Below are positions 7,232-13,704 of a DNA stretch of 13,704 nucleotides, piece after piece. A program made the position numbers and the translations under genes. The notes beneath the pieces were generated by a model. The model had not been told where the DNA came from. It searched no databases and saw only the letters and a list, made by a program, of their open reading frames with translations. Each line of letters starts with the position of its first letter. Positions within the stretch are counted from its first letter, which is position 1. Source of the stretch: CAYQZD01 sp964421875 (GTDB taxonomy: Bacteria > Electryoneota > Tariuqbacteria > Tariuqbacterales > Tariuqbacteraceae); contig CAYQZD010000099.1 of assembly GCA_964421875.1 (NCBI GenBank), positions 1-13,704 of the forward strand, given 5' to 3'.

Positions 7232-8203
7232 CTAATACCCTCTGTTTTTATCCACAATATTTTTCAGCGGCTTGCCTTTTAGATAACGCTTCAGGTTTTC
7301 CAGGAAAAGGTCAATGACGTCGATGGTGTATTCCGGGTAATTCCCCGCGATGTGAGGAGTAAGCAATAGGTTAGGAATTTCGAACAAGGGGGAATTATCC
7401 GGCAGGGGTTCGGTTTCGAATACGTCGAGGGCCGCGCCGGCGATGCGCCCGTGTAGCAGGGCTTCGATTAGCGCCGTTTCCTCCACTATCCCGCCCCGGG
7501 CTATGTTAATAAGGTAGGAACCGGGCTTCATCAAGCCGATTCTGCGGGCGTCGATTAAACCCATGGTTTCAGCGGTAAAGGGTAAAGTCACCACCACGAA
7601 GTCCGCCCAAGCCATCAGTTTGTCGATACCCTCGAAGCCTCCGGTGATTTCGGCGAAGGGGAGTTCCACCCTCTTCGACCGGTTGATTGCGAAAACGCGC
7701 ATCCCCAGCTTCCCGCACATCTCCCCTACTCCGCCGCCGATGGCTCCGGCGCCGATGATACCGACCTTTTTATCCTTGAGCAGGATTGAGGAGCGGGTCA
7801 TCGGGATTTTGGCGGCGCGCCATTTGCGGTTCGATTTGTATTCGCAGGCGCGGTCGAAACGCTGGCTGAAGTGGAGCATCGCGGCGAGGACATATTCCGC
7901 CATAGTGCGGGTGTGGATGCCGCGGGAATTGGTGACGATAACTTCGGAGGCGATTAGTTCGGGGAACAGGATGTGGTTGACTCCCGCGCCGCCGATGTGA
8001 ACCCAGCGCAGTTGGTGCGCCCCGCTCCACCATTCCGGCTCGAAGCGGTAGGTTAGTATAATTTCCGCGCCCCGGAGCGCTGCGGCGACATCCTCGCCCG
8101 GTTGAATATAGCGTAGTTCCGCGCCGAGGGCGATTTCGTTCAGACCATCTGCGAGGCGGGCAAGCTTCAGGGAGTCCTTGGTGGTGTGGGAGACAATTTT
8201 CAT
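7232..8203 (-). CDS. D-2-hydroxyacid dehydrogenase family protein
   Basis: This NAD(P)-dependent cytoplasmic oxidoreductase should interconvert a 2-keto acid and a D-2-hydroxy acid; the substrate cannot be read from sequence. Its 323 residues are typical of the family. The Rossmann motif GAGAIG lies at 151-156. The catalytic trio is R236 (NIARGG), E265 (DVFETEPLP) and H284 (TPHIAG). After the second strand of the fold the usual Asp is replaced by N174-R175-S-K-R178, which suggests NADP(H) preference, as in GhrA/GRHPR-type glyoxylate or hydroxypyruvate reductases (inference). I chose the ATG at 8203; an in-frame TTG lies just before it at 8206. No clear Shine-Dalgarno precedes either. The lipoprotein gene follows by 45 bases, and co-transcription is possible without an obvious functional link. 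Confidence 0.92.
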   Translation of the reverse strand: MKIVSHTTKDSLKLARLADGLNEIALGAELRYIQPGEDVAAALRGAEIILTYRFEPEWWSGAHQLRWVHIGGAGVNHILFPELIASEVIVTNSRGIHTRTMAEYVLAAMLHFSQRFDRACEYKSNRKWRAAKIPMTRSSILLKDKKVGIIGAGAIGGGVGEMCGKLGMRVFAINRSKRVELPFAEITGGFEGIDKLMAWADFVVVTLPFTAETMGLIDARRIGLMKPGSYLINIARGGIVEETALIEALLHGRIAGAALDVFETEPLPDNSPLFEIPNLLLTPHIAGNYPEYTIDVIDLFLENLKRYLKGKPLKNIVDKNRGY

Positions 8204-8285
8204 CAAGGGCAGAAGGATTAGTGATCGGGATGTAAGAATTTAGCTTTATGAAGTTGAGAATATTTATGTATTTGTATCTTTGGGG

Positions 8286-8316
8286 TTTATATTCACAACG
8301 AATTAAACGAATTAAG
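8286..8316 (-). repeat. Dispersed repeat, TTGTGAAT family, copy 4
   Basis: TTTATATTCACAACGAATTA continues with repeated AACGAATTAA words. It is nearly the same as 13661-13696 and is the inverse of the + strand copies at 2381, 5837 and 5907. Confidence 0.75.
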
Positions 8317-8340
8317 AAAAGTATACTCATTCTTTTTTTG

Positions 8341-8451
8341 TGTTGGGACTCTCCGCGATCGATAGCAACTAACTGATTTATAGGTATATGGCGCAGGGTG
8401 CGGAGACCCTGCGGCACGATAAAGATTGCTTCGCTTCGCTCGCAATGACAT
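8341..8451 (+). repeat. Composite BIME-like repeat, left copy
   Basis: Three parts follow one another. First is a decayed hairpin with loop CTCCGC (8342-8369). Then comes a linker containing TGATTTATAGG. Then comes a nearly perfect hairpin, GGCGCAGGGT-GCGGAG-ACCCTGCGGC (8390-8415), with one mismatch. The element ends with GATTGCTTCGCTTCGCTCGC followed by AATGAC. The core 8371-8417 matches 10324-10370 at 44 of 47 positions by eye. It lies downstream of the TPR gene, between it and the dehydrogenase. Confidence 0.8.
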
Positions 8452-8489
8452 TACTTTTTTTTACGCTGCCGCAATTTTCAGGATTAATA

Positions 8490-8513
8490 TCGCAGAGTGC
8501 GGGGACTCTGCGA
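8490..8513 (+). repeat. RCGGRG-loop hairpin repeat
   Basis: A 9-bp stem TCGCAGAGT / ACTCTGCGA encloses the loop GCGGGG (8499-8504). Compared with 10343-10368, a G-C pair in the stem has become A-T on both sides, which is a compensatory change. The TPR gene ends 65 bases to the right, so this could also help end that leftward transcript, although no T-run follows. Confidence 0.75.
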
Positions 8514-8577
8514 CACAATAGAGGGATTACGGCAACAGCTCTCCTTTGGAAATTGCTATAAAACAGAAGCGTAAACT

Positions 8578-10176
8578 TTAGGAATCAAGCGAATCTATGA
8601 TGTTCCCCGAATCATCGAAGACTTTACAGTAATATTCCGGGTAGAGTTTTTTCATACAATCCGGGCAGATACCGTGGCTGAAGGTGGCATCGGAGTGTTC
8701 ACTGATATAGGCTTCGATTTTCTTCCAGTATCCTGCGTCATCGCGGATTTTCTTGCAGCTTGAACATATTGGAAGGAGTCCGCTCAGCCGCTTGACTTCT
8801 TTTATTACGTTCTGTAATTGTTGGTTGAGTTCTGACAGTTCTTCGTTTTTAGCGGCGATTTCTCGATTTCTTATTGCTAACGCTTGATTTACCATATGTT
8901 TAGCGCGATTACTGCGATACAGAATGAATGTCACCAGCAGAATTAGGGTACAGCCTGCGATAAGTGTATTCCGTAATATGGTTTGTATCCGTTTTTCTTT
9001 TTTCAATAATTCAATTTCACTCTGTTTCTTTTCAGATTCATACTTAGCCAGCATTTCAGCGATTTGCTCCGATTTGGATTCGTTATAGATTGAATCCATC
9101 ATAGTATCGAACAATTTGTAATACTTAAGCGCGTTTTGGAAATCGCCCGTCTCTCCGTATATTTTCGACAGGTTTTCATAGGCCGAGGCAATTTCCGCCC
9201 GTCCTCCAAACGGTTCGGCAACCTCCAGGGCTTCCAACTGGTATTTCAAAGCGGATTTTAAATTCCCCATCCGCAGGTAAAGACTGCTGATGTTAGTAAG
9301 GGAGATTGACAATTCCCGCCTGGTCCCCATTTCACGGTCGATTTCCAAACTCACAAAGAAGCACTCCAGCGCTTTTTCGTAGTTTCCCTGCTGGCTGTAA
9401 ACCAGCCCCATATCGTGGGAAACGAATCCGATGCTGAATCTGCAATCGATTTCCTGCGCCACTTTTAACGCTTTACGATGATATTGCAGCGATTTTTCGA
9501 AATCATCGGTGAGGAAATAGACATTTGCGGTTTCGTTGAGCGCGGTTACAACACGGTCTCTATCCTTTCCCCGCAATTTTTCCGCGAATTCCGCTCCCAT
9601 TGCAAAATACTGCAGCGCCTTTTGGTAGTTTTCCAGGTTGCGATGGACAAATCCGATACCGATATAACAAGTGGCGGTCAGTTTAGCGTCTTGGGTATTT
9701 TCGGCGATTTTAACCGCCTTAAGGAAATACGCGAGAGCCTTATCATAATCGGCGGCGAAAAAGAAATGGATGAAGCCGAGATTTTGCAGGGCGGAGGCAG
9801 TCATACGGTCGATTTCCTCCGTCCTTTCTGACTCAGTTTTTAATTGCTTCAGAATTTTTAGGCATTTCTCATAACGCTCAATCGCCTCTTTGTTTTTCTC
9901 CGCTCTCCGCAGGGAGTTGGCCATATTGAGCATTGCCTTGGCCTTCAGCGCCTCGCTGCCCAGTTCCTCGGCGGCTGCTAAAGCCGTTTTGCAGTATTCC
10001 AGGCTTTTTTCGGCGTCGGTTTCCAGGTATTCGCAAGCCATCTTGTTGAGGACTTCAACCCTTTCTTCGCCGGTAAGGTTTGGCAGCAGTTTTTCCAGGC
10101 TGTCAATTTCGGTATCCGCAGATGTGAGATTCATTGCCAGTAACAAAATCAAAGCGGTTATAACGCTTTTTTTCAT
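8578..10176 (-). CDS. TPR protein with signal peptide, membrane span and C-terminal Cys-rich module
   Basis: Likely an envelope sensor or scaffold; the output is unknown. Residues 1-20 form a signal peptide ending TSA. About eight TPR repeats run from 41 to 361 (for example GDFQNALKYY), a superhelix for protein binding that should face the periplasm. A coiled coil (about 365-398), one membrane helix (400-420) and a second cytoplasmic coiled coil (425-466) follow. The end is the module LPICSSCKKIRDDAGYW...SHGICPDC (469-507), with C471, C474, C504 and C507 placed to bind a metal such as zinc. I know this module from the ends of PAS or response-regulator proteins in other bacteria. The TPR-helix-coil plan recalls Bacteroidetes-type TPR sensor kinases, but there is no kinase or DNA-binding domain. 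No Shine-Dalgarno is evident at the ATG. Composite repeats lie on both sides. Confidence 0.85.
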   Translation of the reverse strand: MKKSVITALILLLAMNLTSADTEIDSLEKLLPNLTGEERVEVLNKMACEYLETDAEKSLEYCKTALAAAEELGSEALKAKAMLNMANSLRRAEKNKEAIERYEKCLKILKQLKTESERTEEIDRMTASALQNLGFIHFFFAADYDKALAYFLKAVKIAENTQDAKLTATCYIGIGFVHRNLENYQKALQYFAMGAEFAEKLRGKDRDRVVTALNETANVYFLTDDFEKSLQYHRKALKVAQEIDCRFSIGFVSHDMGLVYSQQGNYEKALECFFVSLEIDREMGTRRELSISLTNISSLYLRMGNLKSALKYQLEALEVAEPFGGRAEIASAYENLSKIYGETGDFQNALKYYKLFDTMMDSIYNESKSEQIAEMLAKYESEKKQSEIELLKKEKRIQTILRNTLIAGCTLILLVTFILYRSNRAKHMVNQALAIRNREIAAKNEELSELNQQLQNVIKEVKRLSGLLPICSSCKKIRDDAGYWKKIEAYISEHSDATFSHGICPDCMKKLYPEYYCKVFDDSGNIIDSLDS

Positions 10177-10240
10177 TGGGACACTCAGTGTATTACAGAG
10201 ATTTGTATCACTTCTGGTTTGTGAAGCGCTTATCTATATC

Positions 10241-10273
10241 GTCATTCCGGCGCACAGTCCGTCCGAGAATACG
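10241..10273 (+). repeat. CATTCCGGCGCA-type repeat, decayed copy
   Basis: GTCATTCCGGCGCA (10241-10254) is identical to 13550-13563. The second arm, which at 13564 completes a perfect hairpin, is here altered (CAGTCCGTCCGAGAAT), so the stem is largely lost. Confidence 0.6.
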
Positions 10274-10290
10274 ATAATTCATTCTTGTAC

Positions 10291-10412
10291 TGTGCTGTCG
10301 ACTCTCCGTAGTCGACAGCGACCAATTGATTTATAGGCATATGGCGCAGGGTGCGGAGACCCTGCGCCACAATAATTAATCACCCGATTGCTTCACTTCG
10401 TTCGCAATGACA
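10291..10412 (+). repeat. Composite BIME-like repeat, right copy
   Basis: Two perfect 10-bp hairpins are present: GCTGTCGACT-CTCCGT-AGTCGACAGC (10294-10319) and GGCGCAGGGT-GCGGAG-ACCCTGCGCC (10343-10368). They are joined by a linker containing TGATTTATAGG. The two loops are close to complementary, so the pair is an inverted couple of one element. The element ends with GATTGCTTCACTTCGTTCGC followed by AATGAC. It has the same order and orientation as 8341-8451 and lies upstream of the TPR gene start. Confidence 0.85.
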
Positions 10413-10554
10413 GACTGCAGTTTTGCAACAGAAACTAATTAGTATAAGTATCAAGTGACAAGTCGGTGCTGAGAAGAGTGCTGCTCAGGACTACGGCTGA
10501 GGCGGAATAATTTGTAAATTGGTGGGTTAAGAACCCACCCTACTACTAATCACA
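10413..10554. other. Noncoding stretch with a small hairpin downstream of the 927-aa gene
   Basis: No gene was seen. A perfect 8-bp hairpin GGTGGGTT-AAG-AACCCACC lies at 10521-10539, 15 bases after the stop codon of the leftward 927-aa gene. No T-run follows on the minus strand (it reads AATTTACAAATT), so a terminator role is only possible. Confidence 0.5.
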
Positions 10555-13338
10555 TCACCTGATTATAACGAATTTTCCGGTCTTTATTTCGCCCTTGTTT
10601 CCCTCGGTGTAATCCTCCACGGAGAAGAGGTAGAGCCCTGATACTACCTGCTGATTGTTTCTTGAATTGAGGTCCCAGGATTCGGAATATTCGGAGGCCC
10701 ATCCAATGTTGGAATCCCCATCGATATTATGCGGTATGATGTTCACTAAATCGCCGGCGAGGGTGTAGATTCTGATGAGGCATTTTTCCGGCAGGTTGAT
10801 AAACTCCAGCCTGCGGTCGGTATTGGGAAAGAAATCAGGTGTGCCATCATCCTGATTTTCCCAGGACCTGCTGCCTGAGTAGGTACGGGTATAATCCCTA
10901 TAAGCTCGGTAGGGATTAGGCACCACCATCACTTTCTTTTCCGGGAGTCCGGAGGGAGCGACATATACGGCATTGGCGGTGGTGGCGGTTTCCAGAGGTC
11001 CGGTTCCGGTTTTGGGGTCTCCGAAATCGTATGCGGTCACGGCGTACCATCTGGGGAAGAGGGGATGGGCATGTTCGATAACGAATTCATAGGCGCTGTC
11101 GTCGATAGCTATAGCGCGGAGCCCGCTATTGTCACCAACAGGCTTTCGGTAGAGGTGTTTATTGTCGATAAAGGTGTCCGCGGGAGCGTTTGTTCGGGTA
11201 TCGGGGTATGTAGCCAGGGAATCCCTGAGATTGTAGTATGCGAAATCTACGAGGTCGAAATCGGCGGTTAGTGCGAAATCGTTTTCCAAACCGGTGTTGG
11301 AGACGTATATTCGATACCCCTCAAAATCCTGTTTTCGGCTGAAGGGGTCTTGGTAGGCGGGATCTTGCGAGGGCTTCATTCGCCAGCGAAGTATGACTTC
11401 CTTTTCGGTGAGTTCATATACCATCGAGGGCACCGGGGGCGGCGGAGGCCCCTGGAAATCGGGGATTCCGTCTCCTGCGTTGAGGATGTCGTTTTCTCTC
11501 ATATATCCGAGGTCGAGGGTTCCGTGCAGCGGGTGTTCGATGAATTCGGGACCTTCCCAGGAATCTTCTCCGGGGTCGAGTCTGCCGTTGCTTTCGGTGC
11601 CGTCTCTATCAGGACCGTTGTAATATCCCATAAACTGGCCGAAATAGTAAACCGCTACGCTGTCCTCTCCCGGCGGCAGCACTGCGTATAATCCATCAGA
11701 GCCGCGGTCTTCACCGAACCATCCGTCGCCGGTGTCGAGGATACCGTCGTCCTGGCTGCCGTCAGCGTCCACCATCGCGGGGTTGTGGTCGTTTCCCCAA
11801 TCGTAAACGGGGGTGTCTATCATCGGATTGTCGTAAACCCAGGCCGCCCATGCGGCGTTGTATTTGAGGTCGGCGAAGTTGAATTTTGTAGGGTCGATGT
11901 TGGTATTGGACACTTGCGGATTATTCAAATCGTGAAAAGCTTCCCCGCCGACATAGGCGATGGTCATTTTGAATTTTTCGCCGGGATTGAGGCGGAAGAT
12001 ATCGTTACCGACGTCGTCGGTGTGGTCGAAAATCCCCAGAGGTCCCCAGGATAGGAGGTATCTGGTGTCATATCCGTCAGCGAGGTCGGGGGCGTACTGC
12101 AGGTCTTCGATTTTCCAATCGTGGGTCTCATCCACCCATTCGCCGGTGGCGGGATTTCGGTAATGTAGTTCCTGGGGGTGGGATTGCAGCCAGTCGGGTT
12201 TATCGACATAGACCTGGTCGTAGTCGAATTCCAGATTGGACATCACGAAGTATTTTCGTTCGTCGCCAATGGGGGTGCCGTATTCGTTGGTCCATCCTCC
12301 TGAGCGGTCGTCCTGCCAGGCGGGACCGAAATCGAAATTGACCGATACGTTTGAGATCCACCAGTTGAAGGCTGTTTTGAGGCGGGGATTGGGGGCGCGC
12401 ACCACTCTGGTTCCTGTAACACCCGGGGAGTAGAAATCGCTGCCTGTGGCTTCGGCATAGGGTCTGCCGTCGTTGTCTGCGATGTAGGCTATATCGATGA
12501 GAGCGCTGTCGGTTGAGCCGTCGGGTCGTTGGTAGTAGTAGTAACGCTGGAAGCCGCAGATGTCATCTTCGAACCAGTGGGGCCGTTCATCGAATCTTCC
12601 CACATCGGCGTCTACGTAGAGGCCTATGTAGAGGTTTTTTAGATAGCGGTCGGCGATGTTTTCGATGGTGTAATCGATAATAATGAAATCCTGGGCGTAG
12701 TTGTAGGTCCAGGAATAGGAATTCTGCGAGATTTTAATGCCCAGGGGATAATGCGGGCCATCTATGGGGTCGTTCATCACCCATACCGGGTCGGTTAAGG
12801 TGTCGCTATAGGAGAGGATGAAATCCTGTTCCGACACCGCGAGGGGGCTGGATACATACTGGCCCAGTCGGTTGTATTGGTTGGTTCTGGATGAACGTTC
12901 GAGGATACCGTTTTCTTCGCCTTCGCCAGGATAGAATTCGTTTCTTCGGGGCCTTAGCCATCCGTCGGTTCCTACGGAGACCCGGGGGAATTCGAAACCC
13001 TCTTCCTGAACCATGGCTCCTACCCAGAGTGCGCCCTTGAACAGATACTGCACATCGGAGCCGCCGGGGAATTCGGCTTGGGGGGCGTAGGTCCCGGGAT
13101 ATTCGGGGTCTTCCATAGGCTGGTCTGACACGCTGTAGATGAAATAGTTTCCGAAGAATCCCCAGTTGGTGATATTCATCCAGATGTTTGAGCGTCGGTG
13201 CACCCGGTTGCGCACATTGGGATTTGCGATCTGGACTGTCCTTTCCCCGTTTTTGGAGGGCGGCGGGGAGATTTCCTCCGATTCATAAGCGAAAAGAACA
13301 GAAGTCATTGTCAGTAGGACGAGAAGAATCCGCATCAT
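10555..13338 (-). CDS. Large exported protein with C-terminal T9SS-type sorting domain
   Basis: Probably a surface or secreted protein; its function is unknown. A signal peptide (1-17, ending VLFA) starts the 927 residues. The long N-terminal and central part (about 40-500) is aromatic-rich and beta-like, with the words NITNWGFFGN and YLFKGALWVGA. I recall these from hypothetical exported proteins of FCB-related candidate phyla, but I know no function for them. Residues 524-626 carry several acidic turns (D524-A-D-G, D577-R-D-G, then NAGDG) that could bind calcium. Residues 632-795 are a fibronectin-III-like domain shared with the lipoprotein at 6293-7186. The tail from K801 (VVPNPYRAY ... 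SGLYLFSVEDYTEG ... GKFVIIR) has the PNP start and GKFVIIR ending of type A sorting domains. Two ATGs are in tandem (13338, 13335). An octamer array lies 35 bases upstream. Confidence 0.85.
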   Translation of the reverse strand: MMRILLVLLTMTSVLFAYESEEISPPPSKNGERTVQIANPNVRNRVHRRSNIWMNITNWGFFGNYFIYSVSDQPMEDPEYPGTYAPQAEFPGGSDVQYLFKGALWVGAMVQEEGFEFPRVSVGTDGWLRPRRNEFYPGEGEENGILERSSRTNQYNRLGQYVSSPLAVSEQDFILSYSDTLTDPVWVMNDPIDGPHYPLGIKISQNSYSWTYNYAQDFIIIDYTIENIADRYLKNLYIGLYVDADVGRFDERPHWFEDDICGFQRYYYYQRPDGSTDSALIDIAYIADNDGRPYAEATGSDFYSPGVTGTRVVRAPNPRLKTAFNWWISNVSVNFDFGPAWQDDRSGGWTNEYGTPIGDERKYFVMSNLEFDYDQVYVDKPDWLQSHPQELHYRNPATGEWVDETHDWKIEDLQYAPDLADGYDTRYLLSWGPLGIFDHTDDVGNDIFRLNPGEKFKMTIAYVGGEAFHDLNNPQVSNTNIDPTKFNFADLKYNAAWAAWVYDNPMIDTPVYDWGNDHNPAMVDADGSQDDGILDTGDGWFGEDRGSDGLYAVLPPGEDSVAVYYFGQFMGYYNGPDRDGTESNGRLDPGEDSWEGPEFIEHPLHGTLDLGYMRENDILNAGDGIPDFQGPPPPPVPSMVYELTEKEVILRWRMKPSQDPAYQDPFSRKQDFEGYRIYVSNTGLENDFALTADFDLVDFAYYNLRDSLATYPDTRTNAPADTFIDNKHLYRKPVGDNSGLRAIAIDDSAYEFVIEHAHPLFPRWYAVTAYDFGDPKTGTGPLETATTANAVYVAPSGLPEKKVMVVPNPYRAYRDYTRTYSGSRSWENQDDGTPDFFPNTDRRLEFINLPEKCLIRIYTLAGDLVNIIPHNIDGDSNIGWASEYSESWDLNSRNNQQVVSGLYLFSVEDYTEGNKGEIKTGKFVIIR

Positions 13339-13372
13339 AATCTAGAATCTTGGATGTTGATGATTATTTCGA

Positions 13373-13452
13373 TTATTAAGTTTGCAAGTTGGCAAGTTAG
13401 CAAGTTTACAAGTTAGAAAGTGTAAAAGTTAGAAAGTACAAAAGTTGACAAG
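13373..13452 (-). repeat. Tandem octamer array, ten units ending in AAG
   Basis: From 13373 the sequence can be cut into ten consecutive 8-base units, each ending AAG: TTATTAAG, TTTGCAAG, TTGGCAAG, TTAGCAAG, TTTACAAG, TTAGAAAG, TGTAAAAG, TTAGAAAG, TACAAAAG, TTGACAAG. It starts 35 bases upstream of the leftward 927-aa gene. The 8-base period is not a multiple of three and no ORF covers it, so it is not a coding repeat. Confidence 0.8.
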
Positions 13453-13486
13453 CTATAATTTGAAATATCCATAAAATATTAATAAT

Positions 13487-13513
13487 AGACAGGATTAACA
13501 AGATTAACATGAT
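13487..13513. repeat. Short 9-mer direct repeat
   Basis: AGGATTAAC (13491-13499) is followed directly by AAGATTAAC (13500-13508) and then the partial ATGATATAA. The GGATTAA words resemble the tandem part of the TTGTGAAT family on the opposite strand. Confidence 0.5.
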
Positions 13514-13549
13514 ATAAGACTTTAGCTATTTAAAGTCATAAGCGAAATG

Positions 13550-13571
13550 GTCATTCCGGCGCAGCCGGAAT
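13550..13571 (+). repeat. CATTCCGGCGCA hairpin repeat, intact copy
   Basis: ATTCCGGC-GCA-GCCGGAAT is a perfect 8-bp stem with a 3-base loop (13553-13571). It shares its first 14 bases with 10241-10254. A smaller hairpin, ATCAGC-CGTACA-GCTGAT (13589-13606), follows. No gene lies between 13339 and the end of the window. Confidence 0.75.
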
Positions 13572-13660
13572 CTTTCCGGAAAACAAAGATCAGCCGTACA
13601 GCTGATTACGAATACGCTTCATATCAGAAAAGTGTTATAGTATGTATTTATTATAGTATT

Positions 13661-13696
13661 ATATTCACAACGAATTAAACGGATTAAACGAATTAA
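13661..13696 (-). repeat. Dispersed repeat, TTGTGAAT family, copy 5
   Basis: ATATTCACAACGAATTAAAC continues as GGATTAAACGAATTAA. It has the same orientation as, and nearly the same sequence as, the copy at 8286-8316. Confidence 0.75.
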
Positions 13697-13704
13697 CTAC
13701 ATAT

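Noticed and set aside
7248..7256. Perfect DnaA box TTATCCACA
   Set aside because: It is a single copy within the dehydrogenase coding sequence (codons for NIVDK on the reverse strand), with no cluster or AT-rich unwinding region. It is not evidence for an origin.
8204..8206. TTG as an upstream start codon for the dehydrogenase
   Set aside because: The ATG directly after it gives the family's normal N-terminus (MKIVSHTT), and no ribosome site favours the TTG.
8341..8513. Possible CRISPR-like repeat cluster
   Set aside because: Copies are not evenly spaced, differ in sequence and orientation, and no cas gene is present. Hairpin extragenic repeats explain them better.
9890..10336. Forward frame antisense to the TPR gene start
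   Set aside because: It overlaps the signal peptide and the first TPRs of a well-supported gene and runs into the composite repeat.
13373..13452. Octamer array as a coding repeat or CRISPR
   Set aside because: The 8-base period breaks reading frame every unit, no ORF covers it, and there are no spacers between units.

Overview
The window looks like a scaffold from an uncultured bacterium of the FCB (Fibrobacteres-Chlorobi-Bacteroidetes) superphylum or a neighbouring candidate phylum. The main reason is the 927-residue exported protein on the right, which ends in a module resembling the C-terminal sorting signals of the type IX secretion system. A run of ten Ns at 6161-6170 shows that the sequence is a scaffold, so the two sides of that point are joined by inference. 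The exact phylum cannot be fixed from this sequence alone.

Layout. On the left, reading rightwards, is a textbook groES-groEL operon (187-2160). It is preceded by an intrinsic terminator from an unseen upstream gene and a perfect CIRCE operator, and closed by an intrinsic terminator at 2224-2253. Next, on the same strand, is a 1078-residue single-chain restriction-modification protein (2473-5709) of the type ISP / type IIG-like kind. It has a PD-(D/E)xK-like nuclease, an adenine-N6 methylase and a specificity domain, but no helicase. The region after it (5710-6292) has no gene. It holds dispersed repeats, a 220-base stretch with almost no G on the + strand, and the assembly gap.

The right half reads leftwards: a 927-aa exported protein (13338-10555), a TPR protein with one membrane span and a C-terminal Cys-rich module (10176-8578), a D-2-hydroxyacid dehydrogenase (8203-7232) and a small lipoprotein (7186-6293). 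The last two are 45 bases apart and may share a transcript. The lipoprotein's C-terminal domain is a clear paralogue of a domain inside the 927-aa protein.

The gaps between the right-hand genes are packed with dispersed repeats. The most striking are hairpins of 8-10 bp stem with a conserved 6-base loop (RCGGRG on one strand) and stems that differ between copies but stay paired. A second family is built around the words TTGTGAAT/ATTCACAA, and a third is a CATTCCGGCGCA hairpin. A 10-unit octamer array lies just upstream of the 927-aa gene. Two similar composite repeats in the same orientation bracket the TPR gene.

I do not see an obvious multi-gene undescribed system. The best candidates for novelty are the structured repeat family, the TPR-membrane-Cys-module protein, and the helicase-less restriction enzyme with an AT-rich segment in its specificity domain.
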